A stretch of 64,000 bases of DNA. It comes from Capitulum mitella. Taxonomy: Eukaryota > Arthropoda > Thecostraca > Pollicipedomorpha > Pollicipedidae. The stretch is from positions 15,107,997 through 15,171,996 of the forward strand of contig CP099843.1 of the NCBI GenBank assembly GCA_030062745.1. The letters are read 5' to 3'. The position numbers were made by a program, and so were the translations under genes. This document shows, piece after piece, positions 50,021 to 63,200 of this stretch. The notes beneath the pieces are model-generated. The model was given only the letters and a program-made list of their open reading frames with translations. It searched no databases and was not told where the DNA came from. The stretch's first letter is position 1. Every line of letters begins with the position of its first letter.

Positions 50021-50349
50021 ACCAGATGCTAAAATCGCTAAAAAGTAGGGGACTAGACTCTCCCAAGCCCAGGATTGCCAGCCATGAAACGCATGTGAAC
50101 ACGCTTCACAAAGTGTTTACCCAATTTCCTTTTCTTTCTAGAGGTAGAGTTTCCCAATTTCCACACTATCGCTTGTATGACTGTGTTAGGAACGGCAACG
50201 CCTTGGGTTCAGGTGCCAAGTCTCGGGTCGAGTGTCTCGTCAGGGATATGTTAATCGCATATGTTTTCACATGACCGGTTGGTTGACATCGATGGCTTTC
50301 GGGCAGGGCTTGCACTGATCCAACGAGGACTTGTTCTTGTTCTTGTGGA

Positions 50350-50405
50350 GTTACGGCGCACAGCCGCTCGGGCTCAAGCGTCCGCGACGAATCTTGTCTG
50401 AAAGA
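50350..50405. repeat. CpG-rich copy of the SINE body
   Basis: GGCGCACAGCCGCTCGGGCT followed by CAAGCGTCCGCGACG. The same body is attached to the tRNA-Met-like head at 12350-12496. Confidence 0.6.
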
Positions 50406-50419
50406 CCTGGTGGTAGAAA

Positions 50420-51260
50420 CTTTAACAGGAATCTTGGGAACCAACGAGGACCACGTTTTTCAGCGAAGAACAATGTATACAGTGTGCTGTTGTTGTATCA
50501 AGGAGGAGACTCCATATTTAAGGACTTTCAGCAACAAATATCAAATATTTTAAAATATCTCCAGATGTGAAAGATCTCACGATAATCCGTTTAGTAGTAA
50601 CATCCATACAATGCTGTTTTCAGCCCCTGACCCGAATTTTTATTTGTACGTATGGAAAAATTATTTGAAGTGTATTTTGTCTTTCGGATCTCAAGAAAAT
50701 GGATAAAATTATGAAATGTTGGGACTAGTGCTGGAACATAAGCTGCATCTGCAGAAACGCGAATTAGGAGTTTCATAGGTTGTATTTTTTGCGTTGGTTG
50801 ATGGTGAGGTTCTGCGATTGAGATTGCGCGGCACGTTACGTTCTGGAGGATTATGTATGGCAATGAATTACGGTATGACATGAACAAGATATCTGCCGAG
50901 TCGCCTGAGTCCTGGATTGCTGAGTTTTGTAAGTTTTTAGGCCTTTGATGCCTGTGTTCTGTCGTGACTTCCGTCCTGTTACTGCGCATGAATTGCCTTC
51001 GTGCAAATACGTGAGCATAAATGGTACGATTTGGTGAAGTAAAGTGGTATTGTCTTGCGGTAGGTTTTGCTCGTTTTTCCATGCATTGTTATCATTGGGG
51101 TCTCAGACAGCAATTGCTTTAAATATTTCTGTAGAGTCAGCATAGACCTGTGTCTGCAGCTGCCTGTCTCGAAGTTGTTGCCAAAATGGGGATGTAAATA
51201 TATGGACTGAGCATAATCATATTGATCAGGGCATCACCGTGGTGTTTCGTTGTGATGTCA
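50420..51260. other. Intergenic, CpG-normal; possible ATOX1 upstream region
   Basis: A minus-strand ORF (50591-51082) is open for 163 codons but shows no recognised domain. The region lies between two CpG-depleted blocks and could hold promoter sequence. Confidence 0.35.
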
Positions 51261-53640
51261 CATTGCAGCTTAAACTGGAGCTATATTCTTAGTTTATTGA
51301 GAACTGTCAAAAATGGTATGCAGTGGTGAGCATGAAGATGATTGCTCCCTTACATTTTATTATGGTGTGCATTGTCTGTATTGCTCAAGTCCTTCAGTCT
51401 TTTGAAGACATAATGTGTTTAGATTCAGGGGATAACAGCATGCAAACATAACACTTATGATAGAAAAGCAAATCTAGGAAGAAGGACATGAGTATAATAA
51501 ACAGCAGGGAATGGTGGGATCTGATGGGATGTTTTGTTTTGTGAATGTCTATTGTTTTTGTGTATTGCAAGTTTTGTCTGTAATGTTAAACTTCTTTTGC
51601 TAATATCTGGGTCTGTTTAGAGTATAAATGTAATACTTTCCACAGAAATGAAAAGAAAATGGAATGAGAGAATGTGTGAGATAGCAAACAGTATGCAGAA
51701 AAGGCTAATGTATAAAAGTATGTATAGGGACAGAGTAGGTAGGTGCGAAAGTTAAGTTAAGTTGTATGATGCATTTGCTTGGGACTTCAAAAACAAATAG
51801 GCAAGGCTATCCATGAATCAAGTAAAGCATTGAAAAGATCTTGTATACATACTTGATGCTTTAACACAGTTGCAACATCATTGTCAATAATAATGATGGA
51901 TAGGAGGGGAGTAGCTAACTAATGTTGCTGTCATTCAAAAAAGATATTCTTGTTTGCAATACCCCATATTTATGTACATTGGTCTTAGCATCAGTTTTAT
52001 AAGATTGAGATTAAGACTGTAACAGGTAATAGGGAAGGAGAAGAATGTTGAGCATGAAAAAATTGGATTATCTCAGTCATCTCAAAATTGCTTAGGCAAG
52101 CAGATTTACAAGAAAAATTTAAAGTACCTCAATTATCTCAAAATTGCTAATGCAAATGGCTTTAATTTTATCTTAAGTTACTTTGAAAACATACATGGAT
52201 CTGCACAGTCTTACATAAACAAAGAAGCTGCATGAATATCCTGCATGGAAATCCTTAGTGCTATTAATTGCTAATTCAGTTGGGATGGTGTCCTGTTAGA
52301 TAATGGTTTTAGTTAAGATAATGGTCTCCTGGTCCTTGGTAAGACCACTATGAGTGACTTCTGTTATTCACTATTTGGCTAGCAGGTCTGTTGGTAACCA
52401 GACGGAAGAGCCATGCTGCCTACCATGCGGTTTTTTTTTTTGTATATTCCTGATGGTACATTCAGTTTCTGCCACAACATGAGCCACTGCTGTAAAGATG
52501 GTCTATGGCTGAAACATCAAGTCTCATGTTAAGATGTATCTTTTATGACTAGACTCAAAAGTCTCATGGCTTGAAGAAGATTGTTTATTTTCCCCAAGGC
52601 CCAGGAGCCTATTAATGCCATGATTGAACTCAAAAGTCTCATGGCTTGAAGAAGATTGTTTATTTTCCCCAAGGCCCAGGAGCCTATTAAGGCCATGATT
52701 GAGGTCTGTCTAGCCCCAGCTGTGATTCCAGACATCATCATTATGAATCATGCAGATCAGATATAGAGAATAGCATGTACTATGAATAATGCAGCAGTCC
52801 AGATGAGTTGTAGAAACTCAGGAGCAGTGCCTTGCAGGGAGTATATAAAGGTGCATTTGGAATAAAAATTTCATGTTAACCTGGTTGCAGTCATTGTGGT
52901 CTGCATTTGTTGCATGTTAACATGTCATCTGTAATCAGTAAATCCGTAATTTTAGGTATAATTAAGGCATGTAGTAATGTGCAGACATCTGTCAGGGTGA
53001 TGGCAGCTAGGCATTGTCTGAAAAGTCTGAAATTAGGGCATTCATTGATGGGACAAGTGTCAGGAAATTTTGCACACTGAGGCAACTGTAAGTTACTTAG
53101 CATTAATGTGAAGTTCTGGGGAATGTATAAATACCTCATATTTACAAAAAAATGTAAAAACTATATCTTCCAGCATAGGAGTGTGGCACTGTGTATAAGG
53201 CACTGCAACCTGTTGCACACCGTCCATGATATGATTTAGGTGTTCAGCACTACCTGGCTAAGTGAGTGGGTTCTTTTGTTGACTGTTTGTTTCCAAAGTA
53301 AAATTATTGAGTATGTTTTGTAAACATACATGTTTGTAGATTTGTAACTTGTACCTTGCATTGGACTGAACCTTGTAGTAAGATGTTTTGTAATCCAAAA
53401 TGAATTTGAAACTAACTGCTATCTTAGATTAAGCGGGACAGCCTCATCAGCTTTATCATACTGTTGGTTTAATCCATTGGATGGTGAAGTTTAGTATTTT
53501 GCTCCATACTTTAATATTGAAGTGCCATGTGTTTATTGATATTGTGACAGTCACAGAACAAAATATAACTATTGTGCAATGTGAAGGGTTATTTCATGTT
53601 GTTATGGCATTAGTTGTTACTTCAGATGTATCTGTGCATG
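51260..53640. other. CpG-depleted block without a recognised gene
   Basis: About 2.4 kb nearly free of CG, AT-rich, with a 75-bp tandem duplication inside. No convincing exon. By comparison with the blocks at PTRH2 and ATOX1 it may be a transcribed region. Confidence 0.5.
52553..52702. repeat. Exact-length 75-bp tandem duplication
   Basis: Two neighbouring copies starting at ACTCAAAAGTCTCATGGC (52553 and 52628), with only one or two differences. The minus-strand frame stays open and repeats a 25-residue peptide containing LIGSWALGKINNLLQAM, but no family is recognised. Confidence 0.9.
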
Positions 53641-55200
53641 ACCTGGTAGCCTGGCATGACAACGTAGCTGTTTTCCAAATTCGCAACGAGCGCGGATCTC
53701 AGGAGGGCTCAATCCGACTGTAATCAGGGTGCCCTTGTTCTGGATCATGCCACTTATGCAGTGGCAGCCTCCTCGGGCATCTCGGAAATTAAATGTTGGG
53801 CAACAATGTGTACAGTTGAAAAAAAACGCCTGAGCACGATTGAAAACGTATGAGTAAGATTAGAAGAAGCTCATTGATTCGGACTGAATGACTCGTCGTA
53901 GATTATGGGACCCTCACCTGGCTTACGACGCGTGCTGCGTGCCATGCACGCTTTAGCATTGGTGTTTATTGTTTGATGTTTAGGTAAAAGTTGTGAAGTA
54001 ATGTCAAGCGATTGACTTCGTAGTCACTGTTCTGTACCCACAAACTTTAGTCACCAAGTATGGGGCTGGTTGAGACCATTTCACACTCTTCACGGACAGG
54101 CACGCTGCGTCGTTCACTTTACGAACTGTGTGAGTGCATCGGTGTCCCGTCCTGGCAGCCTCAATCGGCCGGTCAGTCGCGGCCTGTCCGGGAGGTGGCT
54201 GCGTTTTGCCCGCCGTCCGGTCTCGGTCAATGCGCAAATCTGTCTGGTCACTACGGCCGAGAGCCCACGGCTGCTGGTGGCACGTGACGAGTGGAAAATC
54301 AAAGGAAACGCTCTGTTGCCGCTTCTGGATCGTGGAGATGTATTTGGGTAGCCTGCCCTTCATGCGTGTATCGTTACGCCTCCGTTCCCCTCGCAGCTTC
54401 CATGCATCGTTCGCACACGTTCCGTCAGCAGTCGGCGAGTTGAAGTGAAGGAAAAGCGGAAAAGGTCTGTTGACGTTGGAATGGTAGGGATGGATCCGGG
54501 AAAATAGTACCCAGATAGCCGTGTATGGTACCGAGTAGAAATAGTGGACTTGTTTGGTCGGTGACATCACACGTTGAAAGGTGTGTGTATATTTTTGGGC
54601 TTGTTTATTCTCTTTTGCTCAGGAATGCCGGGAATGTGACTTCTGTATTCGTTTTTTCGCCGATGTCCACACGTAAAAATATGGTCATGGGGTCATCCTG
54701 GCCTTTCTCCACGAAGCACGTATGCGAACGCGTGTCGTAGGCTCTCTGTATATACCCGTGGACCTGTATAATCGTCATTTTATTCTGGGAGTCCTGCCTT
54801 TGAGAATCGCACCTGCGTCTTCTGTCATTCACTTTTCATAAGCAAACTGTTTTTACATAGCCTCGATGGCTCGCGTCAGTCAGCCCATTTAATTAGTCAT
54901 GGGATGCGTGCTGTCAGCGTCAGAATGAGTTATCGTTCTTATTGGTATGGAGGAGTCTGAAGGACATGATCATGCCCCAGCTTGAAAAATGAAAGGGACA
55001 GATGGTCATCGTAGCCATTCATTTATCGTCAGTTTTCACTGCCAGAAGGATTGAAAGGCGTGCAGAAAGGCAACGTGGTTGAAGATATTTAGATGGTGTT
55101 CCTACAGCTTGTTACTTTGCGCAAATGAAATCGTAACTTAGCAATCCTGCCCATTGGTAAAGGACGCCAGTACAGCAGGGTGCCGTTCCCGATGGCAAAA
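53640..55200. other. No supported gene
   Basis: CpG content rises from 53.66 kb. Both strands at 54000-54570 carry open frames (188 codons on minus), but these lack recognisable domains. Confidence 0.4.
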
Positions 55201-55209
55201 ATAATAACC

Positions 55210-57205
55210 CTGCGACGTGAGCCGACCGAGATCCTCTCAGCGCCGCCGAGGTGAGCCCGTCGGTTCTCCTCCTGCCTCAGTCGGCCGGCCGGGGACGGCG
55301 CCCGACGCCGGACCGCGCGGGCGTCCGCCGCCGTGTCAGACGCCACTGACCGGCCAGGACCGGACGGCAGCGCCTGGGCCCGCTGCGGCCGGTCACTTTC
55401 ACCGGCCGACCCCGCGAGCCGGGCGCGGGTGCATTCTGCAGCGCAGTGAAGAAATGACCTCCTCCTGGCCGCTCGGAATGCCTGGGTCACGGATACCGGT
55501 GGCGTCAGAAGATGACCTTTTCCGACAGCGGTGGTGTTGTGAACAGTTTAGGTAGGAATGAGCCAGCCTTGCGCTTTTGCGCGGTTGGCTCAGTTTTCGG
55601 CTTATTTCTGTCCGGCTTGACTCGTTATTCAAGGACCCCTGTGTCCGGCACAGGAAGCTAACAGCTGAGTTTCACGTAGCAGATATAGTGATCATGTAGC
55701 ACGCCAGTTGCGGCATGTAGATCCCGAGTACGCCCGTTGTGCATTTGCGAACGCCCCAGCCGTTCTCGCCGCCCGGTCCCGGTCGGCCGGCGACGGTGTC
55801 GCCGTGGCATTCGTTCAGCTCGGCGTCACGTGGCGCCGACCGCTTTGGGCAGCGGGCCGGCTGGCGGCTGCGGCCGAGATGGCCGACCGGCGGCCGGGGT
55901 CGCCGACCGGTGCCGGCGGCGGCCGACCCGGCAGCGCCTCCGGGCCGGCGGCGGCCCGTGCACGGCCGGCCGACACGCGCCGCCCTCACGCGAGATACGG
56001 CACCGGATAGCGCAGCCTTGAGCGGGTGGTCGGGCCGGCTGGCGGCCGCGCGCCGCTGGCGGCCCGCCAGTGAGTGGCGGCGCGCTGCCGGCCGGCGTCG
56101 GTCAGCTGGCGCTCATCTCGGCTCATTGACGCCGCCGGGAAGCGGTGATTGGGCCGGTTGGGCGCCGGCCGGACGTCCTGTCTCGGCGGCGGCGGCGGCG
56201 GCCGGGACGCGCCGGCCGGCGGCCACCCGGCGCGGCAGGCCGCGTGTTGACGTTGGCCGCCAGCGGCGCCGGCTCGTGACGGCGGCCTGGCAGCGCCGCT
56301 GACCGGCTCGGGTCGCCGGCGGCCGGTCGGCGCCGCCGTCAGCTGGGCCGGCGTCTGCCGGCCAGAGACCGCCGCGTGTCCGGCCGGGCCGTTTTTACCC
56401 GGCGGCGGCGGCGGTAGAAGTGGCGGCGACCGACCGGCCCGTGCAGCGGCGACGCCGTGGACCGGTCCGGACCGCTATTGACCGGTGCTGACTCCTCGCC
56501 GTGCCGGCCACGCCCCGGCCGGGCGCCCCTCGCCGGCCGCCCTCATCCATTGACCGGCATTGGTGGCCGTCATCCCGCGGCGCGTGTCGTGCCTGCGGCA
56601 GTGACAGCGGGACGGCACGCGGCGCCGCGCGGTGGATGGCCGGTGGCAGCTCGACGCTGCCCGTTCACCGCTGGCCGGCGTTGCGCGCGAGAGACCGCCG
56701 TGTTGCACAACGGACTGCACTCGCCGTGGCTGTGACAGCGGCGAATGATAAGGCTGCGCTGTTAGCGGTGCATTATCGCGACATCTCTCTGCGCTCCGCA
56801 CTTTGTTCGCCTGTGGAAAAAGGGCAAAAATTGCCGAATGTATAGCGTGGCGGTTCCTGGAAGAGGATAACGCGATTGCTGAGTTGCTCGAGGTCTGTAA
56901 TTTGTCGACAGAGAAATGCTGCATATATGTCGCATCGTTCCAGCTTGTGTGCGGTGAGACGTCGAGTATTTCGGAACTGTCGGTTGTAATTGGTTGCCGC
57001 TCTGAACAAGCAACGACGATTGAGTGGATTTATGTGTTTTGTGAGCATAGCCGTTTTCCTGGCCGTCCATTGGTGTGGTGTTGGCGCTGCAGGTCCGTCC
57101 GGCCGCCGTCTGTTGCGTGTGCAGGGCGCTGACGCTGCTGTCTCCTCCCGCTGCCGACAGGCTGATGCGATGATGCTGCCGGCCCGGGGTTCTGCGCCCA
57201 CGTAG
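55210..57205 (+). promoter_or_regulatory. SLMAP: GC-rich CpG island upstream of SLMAP
   Basis: About 2 kb dominated by CCGGCC, GGCGGC and GCCGGC strings, ending at the SLMAP start exon. The high CG count means it escaped methylation-driven decay, as promoters do. ORFs on both strands here are composition artefacts. The true transcription start cannot be set from sequence. Confidence 0.6.
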
Positions 57206-60200
57206 ATGGTGGTCATCAATCCGGGACGCGGCCCCGGGGTCTGGCCTCGCCAGCCATTGCCCGACGCCCTCATCGACACCATGGAGTCCAACAAAATGGT
57301 GTCCCGGGCCACGCTGATCTGCCGGCCCAACTCGCACCCGTTCCAGGTCAGTTGGGGGCGCGCGCGCGGCTCGGACCGCCGGCCGGCGCCGCGCGCGAGC
57401 CGAGCTGATTGAGCCAACAGGACAATCGCCGGCCACTTGCGGTCCGCGGACTTGCGAGGTGGCCGACGGTCTCTCGTGGACGGACGGTGGCCGTCGTGAT
57501 GAGCGCTCCCTGATGCGGCGCCGTGGCGAATGTGACGGACTGTGTCGTCTGAAGGCGGTTGCGCTGGCGAGGTGTGACAGACTCGTCACAGGTCCAGGCC
57601 GCCGAACTGGTTTGCGATGCTGTTGTCCTGCCGTCTGCCGTCTGGCCGAGGGAACAGGCTTGTCGGTTGCGTACCGCCTCGGATAAATCCGCCACGGTGG
57701 GAAAGACTTGCGCGACGTTAAGCCGTCCCGTGGCTGTCTGCGGTGCTGACGTTCGAACACTGCTGTGTATTGCACGCCGGCGCTGTTCCCGTGCCGCCGT
57801 GCGGCACTGTGTTCTGTCACGGTAAGAGTGTTCGCCCTGTCCGGCCTTCCTGCGTGCCGCGCTGCGTGGCATTCCCCCACTGTCCGGACGTTGATGGATC
57901 TCGTTCCATCTCGATCTCTTTCCGCGTTCGCCGCCGGTGGCGTAACCCTAAGCTCCATTGTGTTTTCTGCCGCGTTACATACCGTGGTCCTGGCGCACCA
58001 CACGCTCCGCCAGTCCCGTGCCGTTTCGATGCCGGCATATCGATCATGCCGTGCTGCTCTGCAAATCGCGTGCTTCGTCGGGGAGAGTGCGTCGACGTCA
58101 CTCTGCATTACGGCCGGCAGGAGCGCCACCTGTCCCTGGAGAAGCCGGAGAAGATCGGCAGGTCGGTGGCCCGGGTCCGGGCGGCGCCGAACAACGCCAT
58201 TTTCGACTGCAAGGTGCTCTCGCGCAACCACGCCCTGCTCTGGTTCGAAAATGGGAAGGTGAGACGGCGGCGAAAGCGGCGCGGAACCGCGGTGGGCGGG
58301 CGGCGAATTTTGCGGCTGGTCGTCTGGTTGCCTTGCTGCGTTAACGGGATTCACCTCATTTTGTTACATTTCGTGGGGTGTTGTGTTTAGATTTGCGAAT
58401 TAACGGATGTCGGATCGATAGTTAATGTGTGCGGGTTTGCACTGGCTTGAGCTAAGGCAGAATCTTGAGTAAGGGGATATGCATCCTGAACCACTTTGTT
58501 CTTTTTTTCCTCCTCATTGGGGTTTCATTGTTACTGTATGTTTTCCTCCTGGTCTGGCGTTGGGTCTTTATCGTATCTCTTCCGCCGCCCTCGTCGCTCT
58601 TCCGTTTTTTTTTCCCCGCCCGGTCTCCATTCGTTCTCGGCTTTTGACGCGGGCCGGTCGGCGGGCGCAGTTCTTCCTGCAGGACACCAAGAGCAGTAAC
58701 GGCACGTTCGTCAACAACCAGCGGCTGGGCAAGGGCTCGGACGAGTCGCCGCCCCGGGAGCTCTGCTCGGGCGACATCGTCCAGTTCGGAGTCGACGTCA
58801 TGGAGAACTCGAAAAAGGGTGAGCCGGCGCCTCGTTTTGCGGAGGAGACTGAGGCGTCGACGGACGGACTGTTGGATTGAGGGGCTGCAGGTACCCGCTC
58901 AAGGCGCATGCAGAGCAAATGCGTGGTTTGAGGCGAACACCGGGGCATGCGCTGTGAAGATGGGAGCGTCTGGTTGAAATGGTATGTGGATTGAAGGTAG
59001 TGATATTAGAATGTGTCAAATTGTGGACTGGGGTGTACTGGCACTTGAGTCGTTAAGTTTATCAGTGGGAATATTCATGCAGGCTTTGTGTCAGCGGGTC
59101 GTTAAACCCTTGAATGGGCGTTACGATGGCATAGCCGTAAGCTTGAATTATAATAATGTTACCTAATCTGAAATCAACAATGTTATTTAAGCTAGAAGGC
59201 CGGCCAAAATCAACAGACGTTTCTGATACAAAGCACTGCAGCCTCCGTGGAAGTTGCTGGCAGTTTGCCCGCGGTCATTCAACAGGACGTTGTCCGCTGT
59301 GCGCTAGATCAGCTGACATTCCCGGTCTCTCTTTCAGTGACGCACGGCTGCATCGTGGCCACGCTCAGGCTGTATCTGCCCGACGGCAAGGAGGCGAAAC
59401 CCAGGCGAGTGTTTGTCCGTCCGTTCGTCCTTCTCCCGCTGTTTGAGCCGCCGTCACGCGCGGGGGGAACGTGTCTGATAGGGCCCTGTGGACTGGCGAG
59501 TTGCGGGGTCTGCTGTCTTCGGACCGTCGGGAGCCCTGTTGAAGGAGGTGTCGCTCTGAGGCGGCTGTGTTTGGCCCACGTATGTTGCGTCTGTTACGCG
59601 GCGAGGCTGCGTCTGCGTCCTGCCGCCTGTTGTATTATTCTGTTGTCTCTGCGTTTCAGAGAGCCCTCTCCTGAGGTTCTGATTAACGGGTAAATGGCCG
59701 GCGCTTGAGCTTAACACCACCCGGCTGGCGGCGCTGTGGGATGTGTTTGGCGTTTGAACGTTACCGCCTGTTCACTCGCTAACTTGTTTTCTGTTTGGTT
59801 CGATGTTATGCCGTGTGTGGTTATTCGTCAGCGCCAGAGGGTCACGTGATCCTCTCCTCTCGTAATCGGTGTCCGCTACCGCGCACCTTATGCCCCGTCC
59901 TGGCAAGTTCGGTAAGAATGGGGTTGGCGTTCTTGTTTGCATTCTGGGGGGAATGAGGAAGGGACTATGCTTTTTAGCTCTGTGAAATTACAAGGGACGA
60001 GTGTTTCGTCTCACTCGGTTGATATAAGTGGGCTTTAAAATCCATCCGTCCCGTTGCTAAAGGACGGCCCGAAATTAGCCACACCAGATTTCGATAAGAA
60101 CTGAAGGGACTGAATAACTACTGATGAAGCCAGGCCACATCCCGGGTTGGCATATGTAACATCAGGAACTCAGCACTTCTAGCAGCCTGCAAAACCTGTA

Positions 60201-63200
60201 CCGTCTAGCCAACTCAGCCGATAATATTCGTCTCCAGCTCATTGGAAATCTACCACCGACTAGCTAGAATGGCTGCCGGGTCCTGTGGTGGTGTGTTAGC
60301 CGATGCAATGTGTCGTGGTTGCTCATTTTCACGGAATGGCATTTCGGTTTCGACCTTTACACGAACACTGTTTTAGATCCCCTCCGAGAGCCTTGCATGT
60401 GTGGCTTATAAGTCCTCGTGTGCTCGAGATAGAGCCTGGAGCACTATTCCTGACTCCCTGGTGGAGGAGGTCATGAACTGGCAACTGCTCATGAGTCACT
60501 GGACCACGCTGCACGGTGGAACCTCGCTTTACCGTACAACTGGGACCCGTGCGTTCTTACGTGCCGCAGATCGCACATTGTAGAGTCCTTTACGGGGACT
60601 TTGATTGTCGACGTTTAGTTCGTGTTCATCTTCACCACTTCAGAGCGCACGCAAAGGCCACCGCAAATCCAAACGCGGTATAAGCTTATTTTAAAAACGG
60701 CTGAATGTCTTGAAGAGAGGAGGGTTGCCATCAGAGTCCGCACTGATTGGAACTGTTTCCATGCATCAACTTGTTTTGCCCGGCCGCTTTATCGTTGGTG
60801 CTGACTGATGTTTTTGGTGACGTGTAACTCCACGTCGCCGACGTTCCGTAACTGGTTGGCCCTGTCAGCCTCTGTCCCAATAGCGGACCCGGTCTGGGAC
60901 GGGAACCCACTGTCGGTTACGCACCGGTTGCTCTCGCTCGCTCTGTATCCACGTTGCTGAGGTGTTGACATTTGGCGTAATTGCCGTGCTTTGGTCGATG
61001 TTTGTCACCTGACTGACGAATCCTTTTGGTCCCGGCAGCGGGGCCACGCTCTCGATGAACCCGGCGTGTCCAGTCCAGTCGCCGGAGCTGTACCAGCTGC
61101 AGCAGTGTGTCCAGGTCAGTCAGGAAGTTGTACCAGTTGCAGCAGTGTGTACAGATTAGTCAGGGAGCTGCGCCAACTGCAACATGTGTCCAGGTCAGTC
61201 AGGGAGCTGCGCCAGCTGCAGCGGTGCGTACAGGTCAGTCAGGGAGCTGTACCAGCTGCGGTAGTGCGTGCAGATCAGGAAGCTATGCCAACTGCAGCAG
61301 TGTGTACAGGTCAGTCAGGGAGCTGTACCAGCTGCAGTAATGTGTGCAGGTCAGGAAGCTGTGCCAGCTGCAGCAGTGTGTACAGGTCATTGAGGGAACT
61401 GTACCAGCTGAAGCATTGTGTCCGGTTTAGTCAGAGTACCGTGCCAACATCAGCACTGTCTTTAGGAGGCCCTACTAGCTGAAACGATGGCCGGTTTATT
61501 TGGTTGCTTCTGTCTCTTCGTCAGATAATGTTGGACTTGGCAATTTACTGTTGTGCTGCCGCGCCGCCGTCGGTTGAATATGCCCAGGAAGTGCTTGGAA
61601 GCATTGCCATGAATGAAAGAGCTGACGGCGTTCCATTTAGTGAATGCGAGCCAGCCGTGCCCTGACCCGCTGTCTGCCGCTCCGTCACCGTTTGACCGGG
61701 AGACCGCCGTCCGTGGAGACGTGGTTCGGCCGCGGTTGGACGGTCCGCTCAGCTGACGCTCTTCTCCGCCGTGCCGCCAGGAGGCCGTGCACCGGGAGCA
61801 GGCCGTGGAAAACAAGCTGGCCACCCTGCAGCGACTGATGGACGGCGTCCAGGCGGCCACCAACAGCAGCTGGAAGGCGCTCATCGACGAGGACCGCCTG
61901 CTGACCCGGCTCGAGATCCTCGAGGGACAGCACGCCCTTTACTCAAAGGTCGGCCGGAGGCGGCGGCGGCGGCGTCGGCGGCGTGGGCCGTTGGCAGTGG
62001 TTCGTGTTTTGATGTGAGATGTCTGGTGCTGTGGGCTGGGCTGTAGCTGGGTCAGTGGCAATTTGAACTCCGCGACGCGTGTCCAAGAGTCATGTCGACA
62101 TCATTTTACCGCGTCAGTCTTGGCTGCTGTACATCAGAACTAACGCCACCGTCACATCCTCAGCCGTGTGGTCTTTGGACGCTTTGGTTGCCATCTGCAG
62201 GATTTGTCTGTGTCTGCGACGTGCTTGATGTGTTAATGTGAAAAGTGACTGTGCAGTATTCAGTGATTTTTTCTTCGTTTTTTTAGAACTTTCCCGAGGA
62301 CAAACTGCGGGAAGAGATAGCCCGACTCCAGGAAGATAAAAACACGTACCAGAACGTGGCTAAGGAAAGCCTCAAGAAGGTTCTGCAGGAGAAGCTAGAA
62401 GCCGTCCGAAAGTTACAAGAAGTAGAAAGGTACGCTGCCAGCGTCACCGGTGTGGTCAGTGAAAGGAATAGCTGCAGTAACAGGCGATCATTCGCGTGGT
62501 GTCTCTTCGACTTTATGCACGTTGTAATCCATCTGTTTGGTCCTTGAGACCGCGATGGAAGCGGCTGGTTTGTTGTTTCGTCGGGAGTCGGAGTGTCAGC
62601 CTGTCTCGGGAGGCGGCGCTGCGGAGGAGTCTGACGGCGGCGGACGGCTGCGCGCAGGTCGCTGTCGGCGGCCGAGGACGAGTGTCGATGTCAGACGGAA
62701 CTGCGCGAGGCGGCCGCCAGGGAGCTGGCCGAGCTGGCCGTCAAGTACGAGGCCAAGCTGGCCGCCGCCGCCGAACTGGAGGCCAAGGTCAAGGTCGGTG
62801 CCGCTCCCGTACACTGCTGGCTGAAGGGTGGTGGTCATTGTGAAAGAGGTGAATTGTGAAAGAAATGAAGCTGACGTCACGGAAAGGACTGGGCAGGAGC
62901 CACTGTCGAGTTGAGGCACGATTAATTTCGCCGTCATCGCTAGCGAGTTGAGGATGGTGGTTCTGGCCTAATGTTAACATCTGTCAAGAGAGGGTTGTGG
63001 GGTTGAGAGCAGTGCCAGGGCCGATGCTGCGGTAGGCAGAAGTGCGTGTTGAGCGGATGGTGCCAGTCTGGATCAGTAAAGGTCCGGCATGGCGCCGTCC
63101 CGTACCTCGGTAGCAGCGCGCTCCGTCGTGCAAGTTGTGACGCCGCCCTGTGGCGCCGTCAGGAGCTGGAGGAGGAGCAGGCGGCCGCCGAGGAGCGCTG

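Noticed and set aside
54004-54570. 188-codon minus-strand ORF
   Set aside because: Open on several frames at once, no recognised domain and no supporting splice or family evidence.
56762-58354. 530-codon minus-strand ORF opposite the SLMAP start
   Set aside because: Very GC-rich DNA lacks stops, and the plus-strand FHA exons explain the region.
60991-61482. 163-codon ORF over the SLMAP exon 5 minisatellite
   Set aside because: A shifted reading of the repeat (QLQ/SGS peptides). The exon frame [10 protein letters not shown] stops in the second unit.
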